A stretch of DNA of 64,000 bases from Leptospira ryugenii (lineage in GTDB: Bacteria > Spirochaetota > Leptospiria > Leptospirales > Leptospiraceae), in the NCBI RefSeq assembly GCF_003114855.1, contig NZ_BFBB01000008.1, positions 372,001 through 436,000 of the forward strand, written 5' to 3'. The position numbers were made by a program, and so were the translations under genes. The notes below the pieces were generated by a model. That model had not been told where the DNA came from. It did not search any database and saw nothing but the letters and a program-made list of their open reading frames with translations. The stretch's first letter is position 1. Every line of letters begins with the position of its first letter. Of the stretch, positions 9,109 to 18,551 are shown in pieces.

Positions 9109-9966
9109 ATGAACGACCAAGTGATTTTGGGAATAGTACCCCATAAACATTTTAGATTTTCTCTAGCAAACCTCACCGATACCTGTCAGGAAATCATCAA
9201 TTTACACCAATTAAATCCTGAGATGTCTGTATTTTTATCAAAGACGATTTTAGGAGCTTTGTTCCTCGCCGAGATGACCAAAAACCAACAAAGAGTTAGC
9301 ATCCAATGGAAAGATGAATACAATAAATCAGCTCTTGCCTACAGCGATCGCTACGGCCACATCAAGGCGGTTGCCTATGGCGAACTATTTGAAGAAGGAG
9401 ATATTCGGAATCAGTTTATTCTGGGCAAAGGGATCATGAAAGTTATCCGTTGGCAGGTTGATTCTGACTTTTACCAATCTTTCACTAACTTGGAAGAGGA
9501 TACTTTCGAACATAATTTCGCTAAGTATTTGAATGAATCAGAGCAAATCAAATTTGTTTTTGGGATGGAAGTTGATAGGCTAGCAAATTCTAACAAAGTG
9601 AACCAAGTGCTGGGTGTTATGTTTGAATCTTTGCCAGAGGCTAGTGAAGAAGATATCGCCTTTGTCAAAAATAGATTGGATGAATTGTTTAAGAAGGAAC
9701 ATTTCTGGAAATTTAGTTTAGAGGAAATGATATCAGAGATTTCCATACAATTGAGCGCTGAACTAGTCGTACTATCGACAGAAGAACCAGGTTTTCATTG
9801 CGATTGTTCTCGGTTTAAAGTTTCCGAAATCATTTTATCCTTAGGAAGAAAAGAGGCAGATTCTATCATTGAGGATGTGGGCGAAATCGAAATTACATGC
9901 GAGTTTTGTAAGAAGGCTTACCAATTTAATACGGAGGATGTATCCAATCTATTTCAAGATGAATGA
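9109..9966 (+). CDS. hslO: Redox-regulated chaperone Hsp33
   Basis: A holdase chaperone activated in the cytoplasm by oxidative unfolding. The 285-residue product has the N-terminal Hsp33 fold and the C-terminal zinc centre with four cysteines arranged as CxC (FHCDCSRF) and CxxC (ITCEFCKK). The frame is open from 8959, but the ATG at 9109 gives an N-terminus (MNDQVILGIVPHKHFRFS) aligned with other Hsp33 proteins; no strong ribosome-binding site precedes it. It is divergent from the GH42 gene with 75 bases between them. The tsaE start overlaps its end, so hslO, tsaE, tsaB and rnr appear to form one operon. Confidence 0.92.
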   Translation: MNDQVILGIVPHKHFRFSLANLTDTCQEIINLHQLNPEMSVFLSKTILGALFLAEMTKNQQRVSIQWKDEYNKSALAYSDRYGHIKAVAYGELFEEGDIRNQFILGKGIMKVIRWQVDSDFYQSFTNLEEDTFEHNFAKYLNESEQIKFVFGMEVDRLANSNKVNQVLGVMFESLPEASEEDIAFVKNRLDELFKKEHFWKFSLEEMISEISIQLSAELVVLSTEEPGFHCDCSRFKVSEIILSLGRKEADSIIEDVGEIEITCEFCKKAYQFNTEDVSNLFQDE

Positions 9967-10408
9967 GGTTCATATTCTCGCATCCGAAGCTGATTTTCAA
10001 AAGGTAAGTTCTGCATTTCAAAATTACCTTGATAACATTTTGAAAGTTACCGACACTGTTTGTTTTTTATTGAGTGGCCACATGGGCGCAGGCAAAACTA
10101 CTTTTGTGCGAGAGATTTTAAAGTCGATGGGTTCCAAAGACCAGGTCAATTCTCCAACCTTCAATTTACACCAGACCTACGAGGCTAAAAACACAATCAT
10201 ACATCATTTCGATTTGTATCGTATCCATGAAGAGGAAGAAATCTTCCAACTAGGATTTGAAGAGCTTTGGGGGAAGGAAGGTATCTCTTTTATAGAATGG
10301 TGGGATCGCGCATCCCATTTGCTTCCGAAAGAACATTGTTATGAGATACTGATATACTCGAACCATCCAGAAGTGCGAGAGTACATCTTTCGGGAGAAGA
10401 AGCTATGA
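9959..10408 (+). CDS. tsaE: tRNA t6A biosynthesis ATPase TsaE
   Basis: The small P-loop ATPase that works with TsaB and TsaD to place threonylcarbamoyl on A37 of ANN-decoding tRNAs. About 149 residues. The Walker A motif GHMGAGKTTF, the family motif SPTFNLHQTY, HHFDLYRI and the C-terminal FIEWWDR are all present. The ATG at 9959 overlaps the hslO stop by 8 bases, so I reject the longer upstream extension. Its stop overlaps the tsaB start (ATGA). Confidence 0.93.
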   Translation: MNEVHILASEADFQKVSSAFQNYLDNILKVTDTVCFLLSGHMGAGKTTFVREILKSMGSKDQVNSPTFNLHQTYEAKNTIIHHFDLYRIHEEEEIFQLGFEELWGKEGISFIEWWDRASHLLPKEHCYEILIYSNHPEVREYIFREKKL

Positions 10409-11103
10409 AGGTTCTTTGTTTTGATGCATGCCAAGAATGGATACTTGTCTCCCTATACCAAGTCCACACAATATCGACTGGAGAAGTAAGGATACAAGAG
10501 ATAGATACGTTCCAAGAATATTGTCCCAAGGAATCATCTCACCGGCTCATTTTAGAAATCCAAACTATCCTGCAAAAAAATAAAATAACCAAACCAGACC
10601 TTTTGATTTGTACGATCGGTCCAGGATCCTTTACGGGAATTCGGATAACCGTTAGCACAGGAAAGAATCTCTCCCAGTTATGGGAGATTCCTGTTATGGG
10701 TGTGAATTCCCTTGAATGTTATGCTAGTTTCTATTTCGCAAGATCAAAATCGCCCATTGCGATACTCATCGATGGGAAACAAAGTCGCTATTATTTCTCG
10801 ACTAAGACAGAAACGCAATTTTCGTCAACTTTAGATATTAATATAGAAGAAATCAAAGAAGTTCTCTCACAAAACAAGAATACAGGTATACATGAAATCT
10901 ATTATTCAGGAAAAATACCTACAGACCTCAAACAGAAGACCATCCGAATCGAAGAAAATTTACCGAATCTTCTACCTTGGCTAGAACAGATTAAAAACGA
11001 TTTGGCCAACGCCAATATAGAAACATATAATTACAAAGCATTGAATGCAAATTACATTCGACCAAGCTACGTGATTACCAATAAAACAAATGGACATTTA
11101 TAA
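10405..11103 (+). CDS. tsaB: tRNA t6A biosynthesis protein TsaB
   Basis: An ASKHA-fold partner of TsaD in the threonylcarbamoyl transferase complex. The 232-residue protein starts MKVLCFDACQEWILVSLY and carries the signature TIGPGSFTGIRI near residue 75. It is typical of TsaB in being shorter than TsaD and lacking the metal-binding histidines. It overlaps tsaE by 4 bases upstream and rnr by 14 bases downstream. TsaD is not in the window. Confidence 0.92.
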   Translation: MKVLCFDACQEWILVSLYQVHTISTGEVRIQEIDTFQEYCPKESSHRLILEIQTILQKNKITKPDLLICTIGPGSFTGIRITVSTGKNLSQLWEIPVMGVNSLECYASFYFARSKSPIAILIDGKQSRYYFSTKTETQFSSTLDINIEEIKEVLSQNKNTGIHEIYYSGKIPTDLKQKTIRIEENLPNLLPWLEQIKNDLANANIETYNYKALNANYIRPSYVITNKTNGHL

Positions 11104-13261
11104 ATTTCAAAAAAATATCATCGCCTATCTTGAATCTAAATCGGGAAAAGAAGTAAGCCGTCAGGAATTAAAAAATAAATTTTTGGATTTAGTTGAACGA
11201 AAAGCCAAAGACAAAAAAAATCTTTCCTCGAAAAAGAAAACAAAAGAAAAACCAAAATCCTCAAGACAAGAACTCTCCGATATCTTTAATCAATTGATTT
11301 TCTCTTTGGAAAAAGAAGGTCTCTTAGAATCGCACAAAAAATCCATCCTAGTGAAAAATCCGTTTCGTTTTTTTGGTCGGATTTCTATTTCCAAACGCGG
11401 CGAGGGATTCGTACGTCTTGCATCAAAAAGTGAAGTCTTCATTCCACCTCCATTCATCAATACTGCGATCAGCGGAGACAAAGTTGAAATTTTACCATTA
11501 GGAATAGGCAAAAAAGATCGATTTGAAGGTGAAATCACCCAGATCGTCCAGAGAGGACGAGAGCTCTATCGATTGAAAGTGAAAGAAAAAACTGGTAAAT
11601 TTATTTTCGGTTATTTCCTCGATATGTTAGGTGAAGCTAAAGAAGGTGTGATTCATTCAAAATCACTACTTAAAGATATTATAGATTCTATTCAATTAGA
11701 TGATGTCCTGATTGTGAAATTAAAGGATGGTGCGTCTTCAGAGAACAATGTTTACGATGTTTCTTTTGTTCGATTCGAATCGGACACCAAAGAAGATCCA
11801 GATTTAATGCGAATCTTGATGAAATATGATTACCAAATACAATACCCTGATGATATTCCTTTACATTTCGAAGAAGAAGTTAGTGAAAAGACAATTCAAG
11901 ATTGGAATCATAGAACAGATTTACGAGACCTATATACAGTGACTATCGATGGTGAAACTGCGAAAGATTTTGATGATGCAATTAGTTTCGTTGATGAAGG
12001 GAATAAAGTCAGAATTTGGGTACACATAGCAGATGTATCCCATTATGTAAAAATGAATTCTTCTCTGGATTTGGAGGCATTTGAACGAGCCACATCCGTC
12101 TATCTCGCAAATCGGGTTGTTCCTATGCTTCCACCTATTCTCTCAGAAAATCTTTGTAGTTTAGTCTCTGGGGTAAATAGATGTGCCTTTACTGTCGAAA
12201 TGGAAGCTAGCCATGCAGGCGATATCTACAATGCAAAATTTTACAAATCAATTATTAAAGTGAATCAACGCTATACGTATGAGATGGCTGAAAAAGAAAT
12301 TTTGGAAGCGAATCCAGAAAATTGGATGTATCAAATTTCTAAATTTACGAATGCATTGAGAGAGAAAAGGAAACAATCCGGTAGAATAGATTTAAATTTA
12401 AAAGAAGCTTCCCTTTCATGGAATAAAGAAAATAAAACAACGGGAATCGAAATTCGAGAAAGATTAACAAGCCATCTTTTAATAGAAGAGTTAATGTTAT
12501 CAGCAAACTTTAAAGTAGACGAATTTCTCAGAAAAAAGAGTGCCCCTACACTCCATAGGATTCATGAGGCAATGGATGAAGAGAAATTGGAAATGCTAAA
12601 TCAGTTTTTACAATTGAATTCTTTTAATTTCCGAATTAAGGATACTTCCTATCCAGAATTGATGAAAGCCTTACAATCTATTGGTGAAGGTCAAACAGCA
12701 AAAATATTTAATTATTTATTATTGAGAAGTTTTATGCAGGCCTACTACGGGGGTGAATCTTTAGGACATTGGGGTCTCGGTTTTAAGGATTATTGTCATT
12801 TTACTTCACCGATTCGTCGTTATCCGGACCTAGTCGTGCATCGTGTACTCGATGCAATTTTAAAAGAGGAGAAACCTCCTTACTCTCCTACAGAGATAGA
12901 TGCTTTGGGACTACACTGTTCCGATGAAGAGCGAAGAGCCGCAGACGCAGAGAGAGATATTTTAAAGATTAAGTCCTTTCGTTATTTGGAATCAACAGGC
13001 GTACAGGAATTTTCTGGCTATATCATAGGAATCAGACCATCACAAATTTTCATAGAACTCTCTGATTCCAATTTAGAAGGTGTTTTAGATAAATCAGAAT
13101 TTACGGACGAATTTGAAGTATTGATCAAAAATGATTTTTCTTTTTATTCAAAGAAATATTCAAAAATATTTTTTATAGGTGATGAAGTCAAAGTCTCCTT
13201 GGATAAAATTGATTATGAAGAATTGAAAGTATTCTTAAAATTGAAGTCCTTTAAAAAATGA
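11090..13261 (+). CDS. rnr: Ribonuclease R
   Basis: A processive 3'-5' exoribonuclease degrading structured RNA. The 723-residue protein has a basic lysine-rich N-terminus (about 20-70), cold-shock OB domains (about 90-240), the RNB catalytic domain with TIDGETAKDFDDAISF (the metal-binding aspartate cluster) and HFTSPIRRYPDLVVHR, and a C-terminal S1 domain (GYIIGIRPSQIFIELSD onward). It starts inside the end of tsaB. Its stop lies 2 bases from the stop of the convergent gene, with no terminator between them. Confidence 0.94.
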   Translation: MDIYKFQKNIIAYLESKSGKEVSRQELKNKFLDLVERKAKDKKNLSSKKKTKEKPKSSRQELSDIFNQLIFSLEKEGLLESHKKSILVKNPFRFFGRISISKRGEGFVRLASKSEVFIPPPFINTAISGDKVEILPLGIGKKDRFEGEITQIVQRGRELYRLKVKEKTGKFIFGYFLDMLGEAKEGVIHSKSLLKDIIDSIQLDDVLIVKLKDGASSENNVYDVSFVRFESDTKEDPDLMRILMKYDYQIQYPDDIPLHFEEEVSEKTIQDWNHRTDLRDLYTVTIDGETAKDFDDAISFVDEGNKVRIWVHIADVSHYVKMNSSLDLEAFERATSVYLANRVVPMLPPILSENLCSLVSGVNRCAFTVEMEASHAGDIYNAKFYKSIIKVNQRYTYEMAEKEILEANPENWMYQISKFTNALREKRKQSGRIDLNLKEASLSWNKENKTTGIEIRERLTSHLLIEELMLSANFKVDEFLRKKSAPTLHRIHEAMDEEKLEMLNQFLQLNSFNFRIKDTSYPELMKALQSIGEGQTAKIFNYLLLRSFMQAYYGGESLGHWGLGFKDYCHFTSPIRRYPDLVVHRVLDAILKEEKPPYSPTEIDALGLHCSDEERRAADAERDILKIKSFRYLESTGVQEFSGYIIGIRPSQIFIELSDSNLEGVLDKSEFTDEFEVLIKNDFSFYSKKYSKIFFIGDEVKVSLDKIDYEELKVFLKLKSFKK

Positions 13262-13263
13262 AA

Positions 13264-14946
13264 CTAGTCTAGCTCAGATATCTTCCAAACCTTTCGAAAG
13301 AAAGGCTTTCCATTCACTTTAATCTCCTTTATTTTTTGGATCACTTCTCCCTCTGAAAGATTAAATTTTGATAAAACATCCCTATTTAGGCTAACTTGCG
13401 AATGGGTTACCCATTTTATTACGGAGCTCCTGTTTCTTTCTTCCTTGGGTAAAAGATCGGAAAGATGAGTGAAAAATTCTTTGTGGGTAAGTACGCTCGC
13501 TCCAGAAACCTCTGGCATAGGAGCTGCTCCATGGTCTGCCGTAACAAATAGTAAGAACGAATCACCATAATGAGAACGAAGAAAATCAAAAATGCGCCTG
13601 ACTTCTAGGTCTGTTTCTTCTAATATTTTTTTTGCTTCTTTAGATTCCCAGCCGTTTCGATGTCCAACTGCATCCGTCGCCTTCAAGGTCAGATAAACTA
13701 AATCGGTGATACCATCATTAGCTAAATTTTTATCAATGATTTCCGTTTCGATCATTGCTCGAAAAAGTTCCCCATCCATTTTTACTTGGTATTCGGATGC
13801 TTGAAAGTAAGAGAGTTTCTGTTGAAACTCAGATCTGTTCTTTGCGCGAAATTGGCTGTTGATACGATTGGAATTTTTAAGGTAGTATTCATAGAGTTGA
13901 AAGGATTCTACCACTTTTGGCAACTGATAAGCATCTTGGAAAGTAGCCCACTGCAATGATTTTCCATCCTGCCAAAGAACGATATCTTTATCCCTTTGGA
14001 TGCCATCTTGAGTGGAACCGCCAGCTAAGGATCCATGACCAGCCATACCAATACTTGCTCTAGCCGCATAACATTGACTAATGATAACTGGTTTATTGTT
14101 TTGGAACACATCCCATTCATCAGCTAAAGTATTCACGCGCATGTCAGATAAGTTCAAACGATCCTCATTGGCCTCATAAGCCTTGCGAGCCTTCACTTGT
14201 CCCTCTTGGAAAAAGTAGACTTCATTTGAATGAATGCCCATATCTTTAGGGAAGCTGCCAGTACCGATTGCGGCATGTCCTACTGCCGTGTGTGCTTCTA
14301 AGTGCATAACTTTAGCATTTGGAAAATAGGCAGATTGCAGGCTAAGCTCTTTCAAAAATGGATAGGAATGTTTATGTGTTCGATAAAGTTGAGTACCGGC
14401 TTGGTCAATCACTATAGTCACAATGATTTGTGGTTTCTCATTTGTTTTTATGAATATTTTTTCATAGTTTTTGAGATCCAAGGAATTCGAGAATTTGAAA
14501 CCAAGGAATTTTGATGCGATTCCAGGGATATGTTGTTGGTAGATTTCATCAGGATACACACCCCTTCGCACCCAATTCGGTCCATAAATCCAGATTGGAA
14601 TTTTATAATCATAAGGATAATGTGTATAATGTGAAGTATAATTGACTTCTTTGGAAAAATCTTTGGTATCCTCATTGATTCCCCAAGATTGTTTTAGGTC
14701 GTCCAAGGAAATTTCATGCTCTATTAACATATCTTTTAGATCATCAATATTATAATTGGAAACTTGGAAGGATTCTCTACTATGATTATCAAAAATGTAA
14801 TTTGGAAAGGGAACTAAAATCAGATCTGTATCTTTTTGTATGGAATACTTGGCTGCCTCTTTGTATTCTCTCTCCCACAGGCAGTTTAAGTGTAGATTGA
14901 TAGTGAGGAAAATTACTATGAAATATAAAAATCGACTATGGCTCAT
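13264..14946 (-). CDS. Alkaline phosphatase-superfamily lipoprotein (type I phosphodiesterase-like)
   Basis: A 560-residue protein with a lipoprotein signal peptide ending in LHLNC at about residue 22. The alkaline phosphatase fold is indicated by VIDQAG (first metal aspartate), AHTAVGHAAIGTG (probable nucleophile threonine), LKATDAVGH and TADHGAAP (zinc ligands). The HSNEVY segment resembles PafA/NPP-type enzymes, so it may be a periplasmic or surface phosphomonoesterase or phosphodiesterase. Its 5' end overlaps that of the divergent CapA-like lipoprotein gene by 29 bases. The exact substrate cannot be read from the sequence. Confidence 0.82.
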   Translation of the reverse strand: MSHSRFLYFIVIFLTINLHLNCLWEREYKEAAKYSIQKDTDLILVPFPNYIFDNHSRESFQVSNYNIDDLKDMLIEHEISLDDLKQSWGINEDTKDFSKEVNYTSHYTHYPYDYKIPIWIYGPNWVRRGVYPDEIYQQHIPGIASKFLGFKFSNSLDLKNYEKIFIKTNEKPQIIVTIVIDQAGTQLYRTHKHSYPFLKELSLQSAYFPNAKVMHLEAHTAVGHAAIGTGSFPKDMGIHSNEVYFFQEGQVKARKAYEANEDRLNLSDMRVNTLADEWDVFQNNKPVIISQCYAARASIGMAGHGSLAGGSTQDGIQRDKDIVLWQDGKSLQWATFQDAYQLPKVVESFQLYEYYLKNSNRINSQFRAKNRSEFQQKLSYFQASEYQVKMDGELFRAMIETEIIDKNLANDGITDLVYLTLKATDAVGHRNGWESKEAKKILEETDLEVRRIFDFLRSHYGDSFLLFVTADHGAAPMPEVSGASVLTHKEFFTHLSDLLPKEERNRSSVIKWVTHSQVSLNRDVLSKFNLSEGEVIQKIKEIKVNGKPFFRKVWKISELD

Positions 14947-15985
14947 AGGTGTACTTATCCTTTTCCTACAATGCGGTACTTTCTCCTTTCGAAATCCTTC
15001 TCGGTTTATACGATTAGGAGTGGTGGGAGATATTATGTGCCACAGTTCTCAACTAAATGTTTATCATAACAAAAAGACAAATTCTTTTTCAGCCGACCAA
15101 AGTTTCAAATATGTGTCCGAACGATTACAATCTTTCGATTTACTTTTAGGAAATTTAGAAACCACAATTGTTCCAAAGTCCGCCGATTATTCTGGATATC
15201 CTCGGTTCGGAGCACCGATTGGATTCTTAGAATCCGTTCAGAAGGCAGGATTTCATTTATTGTCTACAGCTAATAATCATTCTGCGGACAAAGGAGAGAT
15301 CGGTATCGATTTTACAATAGAATCGATTTTTAAATTAAATATGATTCCTCTAGGCACTTTTTCCTCGGAGAGCGATTATACGAAACGTAGGCATGTTAAA
15401 ATCAATAAAAATGACCTTCAAATTTCCATTTTCAACTACACTTATTCAACGAATGGTATAAAGGTTCCAAAAGGAAGAATAGTTCGTCTATTAGATGAGC
15501 AACTTATTGTAAGTGACCTTGCAGAAGCAAAAAAAGATAGATCTCATTTAATCATAGTCTGGTACCACTTTGGAAAGGAGTATTCCGAGGAGCCAAACGA
15601 TGAACAAAAACGATGGGTGACTTTGGCGCTAGAAAATGGAGCGGATATCGTATTGGGAGGACATCCCCATGTCGTGCAAAGATTCGAGAGGCAAGATCAT
15701 AAGTTCATTGCCTATTCGTTAGGTAATTTTCTTTCAGCACAAAATCATCCTTATACAGATGGAGGTGTGATCCTAGACTTAGCCATAGAAATTACGGGCG
15801 AGCAAAAAAAAATTGTATCTATAGATTTGATACCTGTTTGGGTAAAGCCTGGGTCTTATGAAATCATTCCTATTCATGATTTTTTAGATGGGAAAGTACC
15901 GATTGATTTGACTCGGCAAAATGTTCTAAAGCTGAAACAATACCATCAGAAGTGGAAGCAAATTATGGAAAGAAATAGACTTTAG
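14918..15985 (+). CDS. CapA-family metallophosphatase-like lipoprotein
   Basis: About 355 residues, of the PGA_cap/CapA family (calcineurin-like fold, named after a poly-gamma-glutamate capsule protein). Motifs visible are VVGDIMCH, LGNLETTI, TANNHSADKGEIG, WYHFGKEYSEEP and GGHPHVVQ. The frame is open from 14840, but the ATG at 14918 with TGAGGA about 8 bases upstream produces a lipoprotein signal peptide ending in FLQCG. The family is widespread and most members have no proven substrate. The 5' end overlaps the divergent phosphatase-like lipoprotein gene, and the stop codon overlaps the convergent Sua5-family gene by 4 bases. Confidence 0.83.
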   Translation: MKYKNRLWLIGVLILFLQCGTFSFRNPSRFIRLGVVGDIMCHSSQLNVYHNKKTNSFSADQSFKYVSERLQSFDLLLGNLETTIVPKSADYSGYPRFGAPIGFLESVQKAGFHLLSTANNHSADKGEIGIDFTIESIFKLNMIPLGTFSSESDYTKRRHVKINKNDLQISIFNYTYSTNGIKVPKGRIVRLLDEQLIVSDLAEAKKDRSHLIIVWYHFGKEYSEEPNDEQKRWVTLALENGADIVLGGHPHVVQRFERQDHKFIAYSLGNFLSAQNHPYTDGGVILDLAIEITGEQKKIVSIDLIPVWVKPGSYEIIPIHDFLDGKVPIDLTRQNVLKLKQYHQKWKQIMERNRL

Positions 15986-16602
15986 AGTTCATTCAAAATC
16001 TTTTCGATTCCTAAACCTTCCCTTACGACGGACATTGTATCCAGTGTACAGTCTAGAATGGTGGAAAGTTCTATTTTAACAATACCACCATCAATGATTG
16101 CTTCTACCTCTTTTCCATAGATATTCTCTAAATCATCGATATCTATAATGAACTCATCATCCGTCATGGCAGAAGTAGAGGTTAAGGGAGCCTCGTGTAT
16201 GTCCAGCAAAGTTTGTAGATAGATATGTTTAGGAAACCGTATGCCAATGTGTCTATCTTTGTGATGGTTAACGGAGTATTTGGGTAAATTTTTGTTTGCT
16301 TTTAAGATAAACGTATAGGGACCAGGTATGATTTTTTTCATCAATCGATATGTTGGATTGGGTAAATATTCAATCATTTGTGAAGCCATTGAAATATCTT
16401 TACAAAGCAGCGACATAGGTTTATCTTTGGGAAGTTTTCGCAATCTATAGAGGGATTCGACGCCCTCTTTAGATCTAGAATCAGCGATGATTGCGTAAAC
16501 GGTATCAGTGGGAAATATGTAAACACTTCCCTTCCTGAGATTTTCTGAGATCTGTTTTAGTTTCCTTATTTCAGGATTTACAGGATGAAGATAATCGATC
16601 AT
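15982..16602 (-). CDS. Sua5/YciO/YrdC family protein
   Basis: A 206-residue protein of the threonylcarbamoyl-AMP synthase superfamily. It carries FPTDTVYAI, LRKLPKDKPMSLLC, IPGPYTFILKA and IGIRFPKH, plus TSTSAM for nucleotide binding. Length and N-terminus are closer to E. coli YciO than to TsaC, so it may be a YciO-type protein or the only carbamoyl-AMP synthase of this organism. Other t6A genes (tsaE, tsaB) lie 5 kb away. Its ATG follows the stop of the upstream SDR gene directly (TAG then ATG). Confidence 0.83.
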   Translation of the reverse strand: MIDYLHPVNPEIRKLKQISENLRKGSVYIFPTDTVYAIIADSRSKEGVESLYRLRKLPKDKPMSLLCKDISMASQMIEYLPNPTYRLMKKIIPGPYTFILKANKNLPKYSVNHHKDRHIGIRFPKHIYLQTLLDIHEAPLTSTSAMTDDEFIIDIDDLENIYGKEVEAIIDGGIVKIELSTILDCTLDTMSVVREGLGIEKILNEL

Positions 16603-17340
16603 CTATTGAGCACTTAGCCCACCATCTATCACAAGAGTTTGCCCTGTCATATAGGATGAAGCATCGGATACTAAAAATAAAGTAGCTCCTAAAAGCTCCT
16701 CTGGTTTGCCCAATCTTGCCATGGGAATCCCAGCCAATACTTGAGATATAATGTGATCCTTACTTTTTATCATATCTGTCATGTCGGTATCGATCAGACC
16801 AGGGCAAATAACGTTCACTCTGTATCCTGAATTACACCATTCAATGGCCAATGCTTTTGATAAAGCTATCACACCGCCCTTCGCGCCCGAATATACAGAA
16901 GCCAATTTTGAGCCTATCATCCCAAGTACTGATGAAACATTGATAATATTGCCACCATCTTTTTTATGGTGTTTGTAATAGGCCTGGCAGGTCCTAAAGA
17001 CTCCTACATAATTTGTTTGGACAATATCCTGCAACTCGACCTCTTTAAAGCCTGAGGCCGGCGTATTGGTGGCAATGCCTGCATTGTTTATCAAACAATC
17101 TAGTTTGCCGTGTTTTTCTCGAATCATTCCGATAATGCGAAATGCATCTGTCTCAGAGCGAACATCCATTACTTCACCCGAAATGCCAGATTGGCTCATC
17201 CAAGTAATGGACTCAGGTCTTGATCCCGTACCATAAACGATTGCGCCTGCTTCCAATAGACCTAATGCAAGTGACTTGCCTATACCCCTGCTTGCGCCGG
17301 TAATTAAAACTGTTTTTCCTTTTACATCGAATAGATTCAT
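16603..17340 (-). CDS. Short-chain dehydrogenase/reductase (FabG-like)
   Basis: A 245-residue classical SDR using NAD(P)H. The cofactor motif TGASRGIG (about 14-21), NNAG, the catalytic serine in INVSS and the YSGAK pair are intact, and the C-terminus ends with the family-typical YMTGQTLVIDGG. It resembles 3-oxoacyl-ACP reductases, but there are no fatty acid genes nearby, so the substrate is open. It overlaps the small lipoprotein gene upstream by 4 bases and abuts the Sua5-family gene downstream, so all three are probably one operon. Confidence 0.88.
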   Translation of the reverse strand: MNLFDVKGKTVLITGASRGIGKSLALGLLEAGAIVYGTGSRPESITWMSQSGISGEVMDVRSETDAFRIIGMIREKHGKLDCLINNAGIATNTPASGFKEVELQDIVQTNYVGVFRTCQAYYKHHKKDGGNIINVSSVLGMIGSKLASVYSGAKGGVIALSKALAIEWCNSGYRVNVICPGLIDTDMTDMIKSKDHIISQVLAGIPMARLGKPEELLGATLFLVSDASSYMTGQTLVIDGGLSAQ

Positions 17341-17669
17341 TTAATTTCGTGATTGGCCGGATAACAATTGCTATTTTCCGGTTGTGTCTCCTCTAAAAGT
17401 TTTTTATAATCTAAATTTCCGTCATCTGTCACGAGATCTCTTCTAATATAATGAGATCCATTTTCATAATAATCAGCGATAGGGTTACACTCGTCGATAT
17501 CATTCTTTTCTCGGCAACTAACACGGATGAAAAATTTTCCGTAGGTAATTTCACGATTTTTCATAAAATCTCCGAATGAATTGCACTCACTCAATTGGAT
17601 CACTTTGTTTTTACAAGAGACTAAATTGAATAGTGAAAGAAGAAAGACGAATCGGACAAGCCAGGACAT
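17337..17669 (-). CDS. Small putative lipoprotein
   Basis: A 110-residue protein with a signal peptide ending in lipobox LVSC (about residue 19). The mature part holds several cysteines (CNSF, SCRE, ECNP, NCYP), which could form disulfides in the periplasm. No family recognised. It is the first gene of the unit that continues with the SDR and the Sua5-family protein (ATGA overlap). Confidence 0.65.
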   Translation of the reverse strand: MSWLVRFVFLLSLFNLVSCKNKVIQLSECNSFGDFMKNREITYGKFFIRVSCREKNDIDECNPIADYYENGSHYIRRDLVTDDGNLDYKKLLEETQPENSNCYPANHEIK

Positions 17670-17710
17670 TATGGTAATAGTTTCGGACTTTCAGTTTCAA
17701 AGGCAAGAAC

Positions 17711-18268
17711 TTGTTTATACTTTGTAGTCGTTCACCAAGAAGAAGAGAAATTTTGAAATCATTAGACCTTTCGTTCGAAATTCGACCCACCGATATCGAC
17801 GAATCAGAAATTGAAAATGAACAGTATCTAACTTACCTGGAACGCATTTCCAAAAGTAAGATCCAAGCACTGACTCAATTTTCTTTCGACGATCTACGTT
17901 TGGCTAGTGACACAATTGTTGTTTTTGAAAATAAAATACTCCACAAACCAAAAAATGAGATAGATGCGATAGAAACTTTAATGATGCTTTCGAATACCCA
18001 ACACTCAGTTTTTTCCAGCTGCTATATGGAGGGTCCTTTTGGGTCAAGTTTTCATTTTGAGGAAAGTCGTGTTTTGTTCCATGATTGGGGTCGGAAAGAA
18101 TGTGAACGCTACATACAAGAGTATAAACCATTCGATAAGGCAGGTAGTTATGGGATCCAAGATGTGGGTGGCCCTGTTAAGTCTTTTGAAGGCTCTTATC
18201 TGAATATTCTTGGATTTCCTATGCGGAAATTTTTGTCACAAATCGATGTATGGAAAGGCTATTTATAG
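17711..18268 (+). CDS. maf: Maf-family nucleoside triphosphate pyrophosphatase
   Basis: A house-cleaning nucleotide pyrophosphatase acting on dTTP/UTP or modified nucleotides. The 185-residue protein opens with LCSRSPRRREIL, the Maf signature, and carries LASDTIVVFENKILHKP and the C-terminal DKAGSYGIQDVGG. The start is TTG at 17711 with AAAGG about 7 bases upstream; no ATG is available near the SxSPRR motif, so TTG is well supported. Its stop lies 2 bases from the convergent small gene. Confidence 0.9.
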   Translation: MFILCSRSPRRREILKSLDLSFEIRPTDIDESEIENEQYLTYLERISKSKIQALTQFSFDDLRLASDTIVVFENKILHKPKNEIDAIETLMMLSNTQHSVFSSCYMEGPFGSSFHFEESRVLFHDWGRKECERYIQEYKPFDKAGSYGIQDVGGPVKSFEGSYLNILGFPMRKFLSQIDVWKGYL

Positions 18269-18270
18269 GA

Positions 18271-18501
18271 CTAAGCGTATAGATTCACCAAATCTCCTGG
18301 TCGATAGTTTGCACTATTGTCCAATGTAGATTGAATAGAATCCGCTTTTTGTTTGGTTTGAGAATCTGGATATTTGGGTCTGTAGTCGTTTGCTTGGATG
18401 GACTCAACCTTCTCGACGGGACGATTTGAAAATGTGGGGGCGACATAAGTAAGGGGCTCACCAAGACCTGAAACTCTTGCCACTGCACTCGCTATATCCA
18501 T
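18271..18501 (-). CDS. Small conserved hypothetical protein
   Basis: A 76-residue protein beginning MDIASAVARVSGLGEPL and ending PGDLVNLYA. There is no signal peptide or membrane span. The first 12 residues could form an amphipathic helix and the rest is polar and probably flexible. The frame extends upstream to 18561, overlapping holA, but the ATG at 18501, with AGGAG about 13 bases upstream, gives a compact gene lying between maf and holA. Function unknown. Confidence 0.5.
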   Translation of the reverse strand: MDIASAVARVSGLGEPLTYVAPTFSNRPVEKVESIQANDYRPKYPDSQTKQKADSIQSTLDNSANYRPGDLVNLYA

Positions 18502-18551
18502 ATTGTGATTATCGCTCCTGAATAAGGAAAAGTTTACATAAATCAGAGAAA

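Noticed and set aside
9869..9958. Upstream extension of tsaE
   Set aside because: It would overlap the hslO zinc-binding region by about 100 bases and adds no conserved sequence; the ATG at 9959 fits family length.
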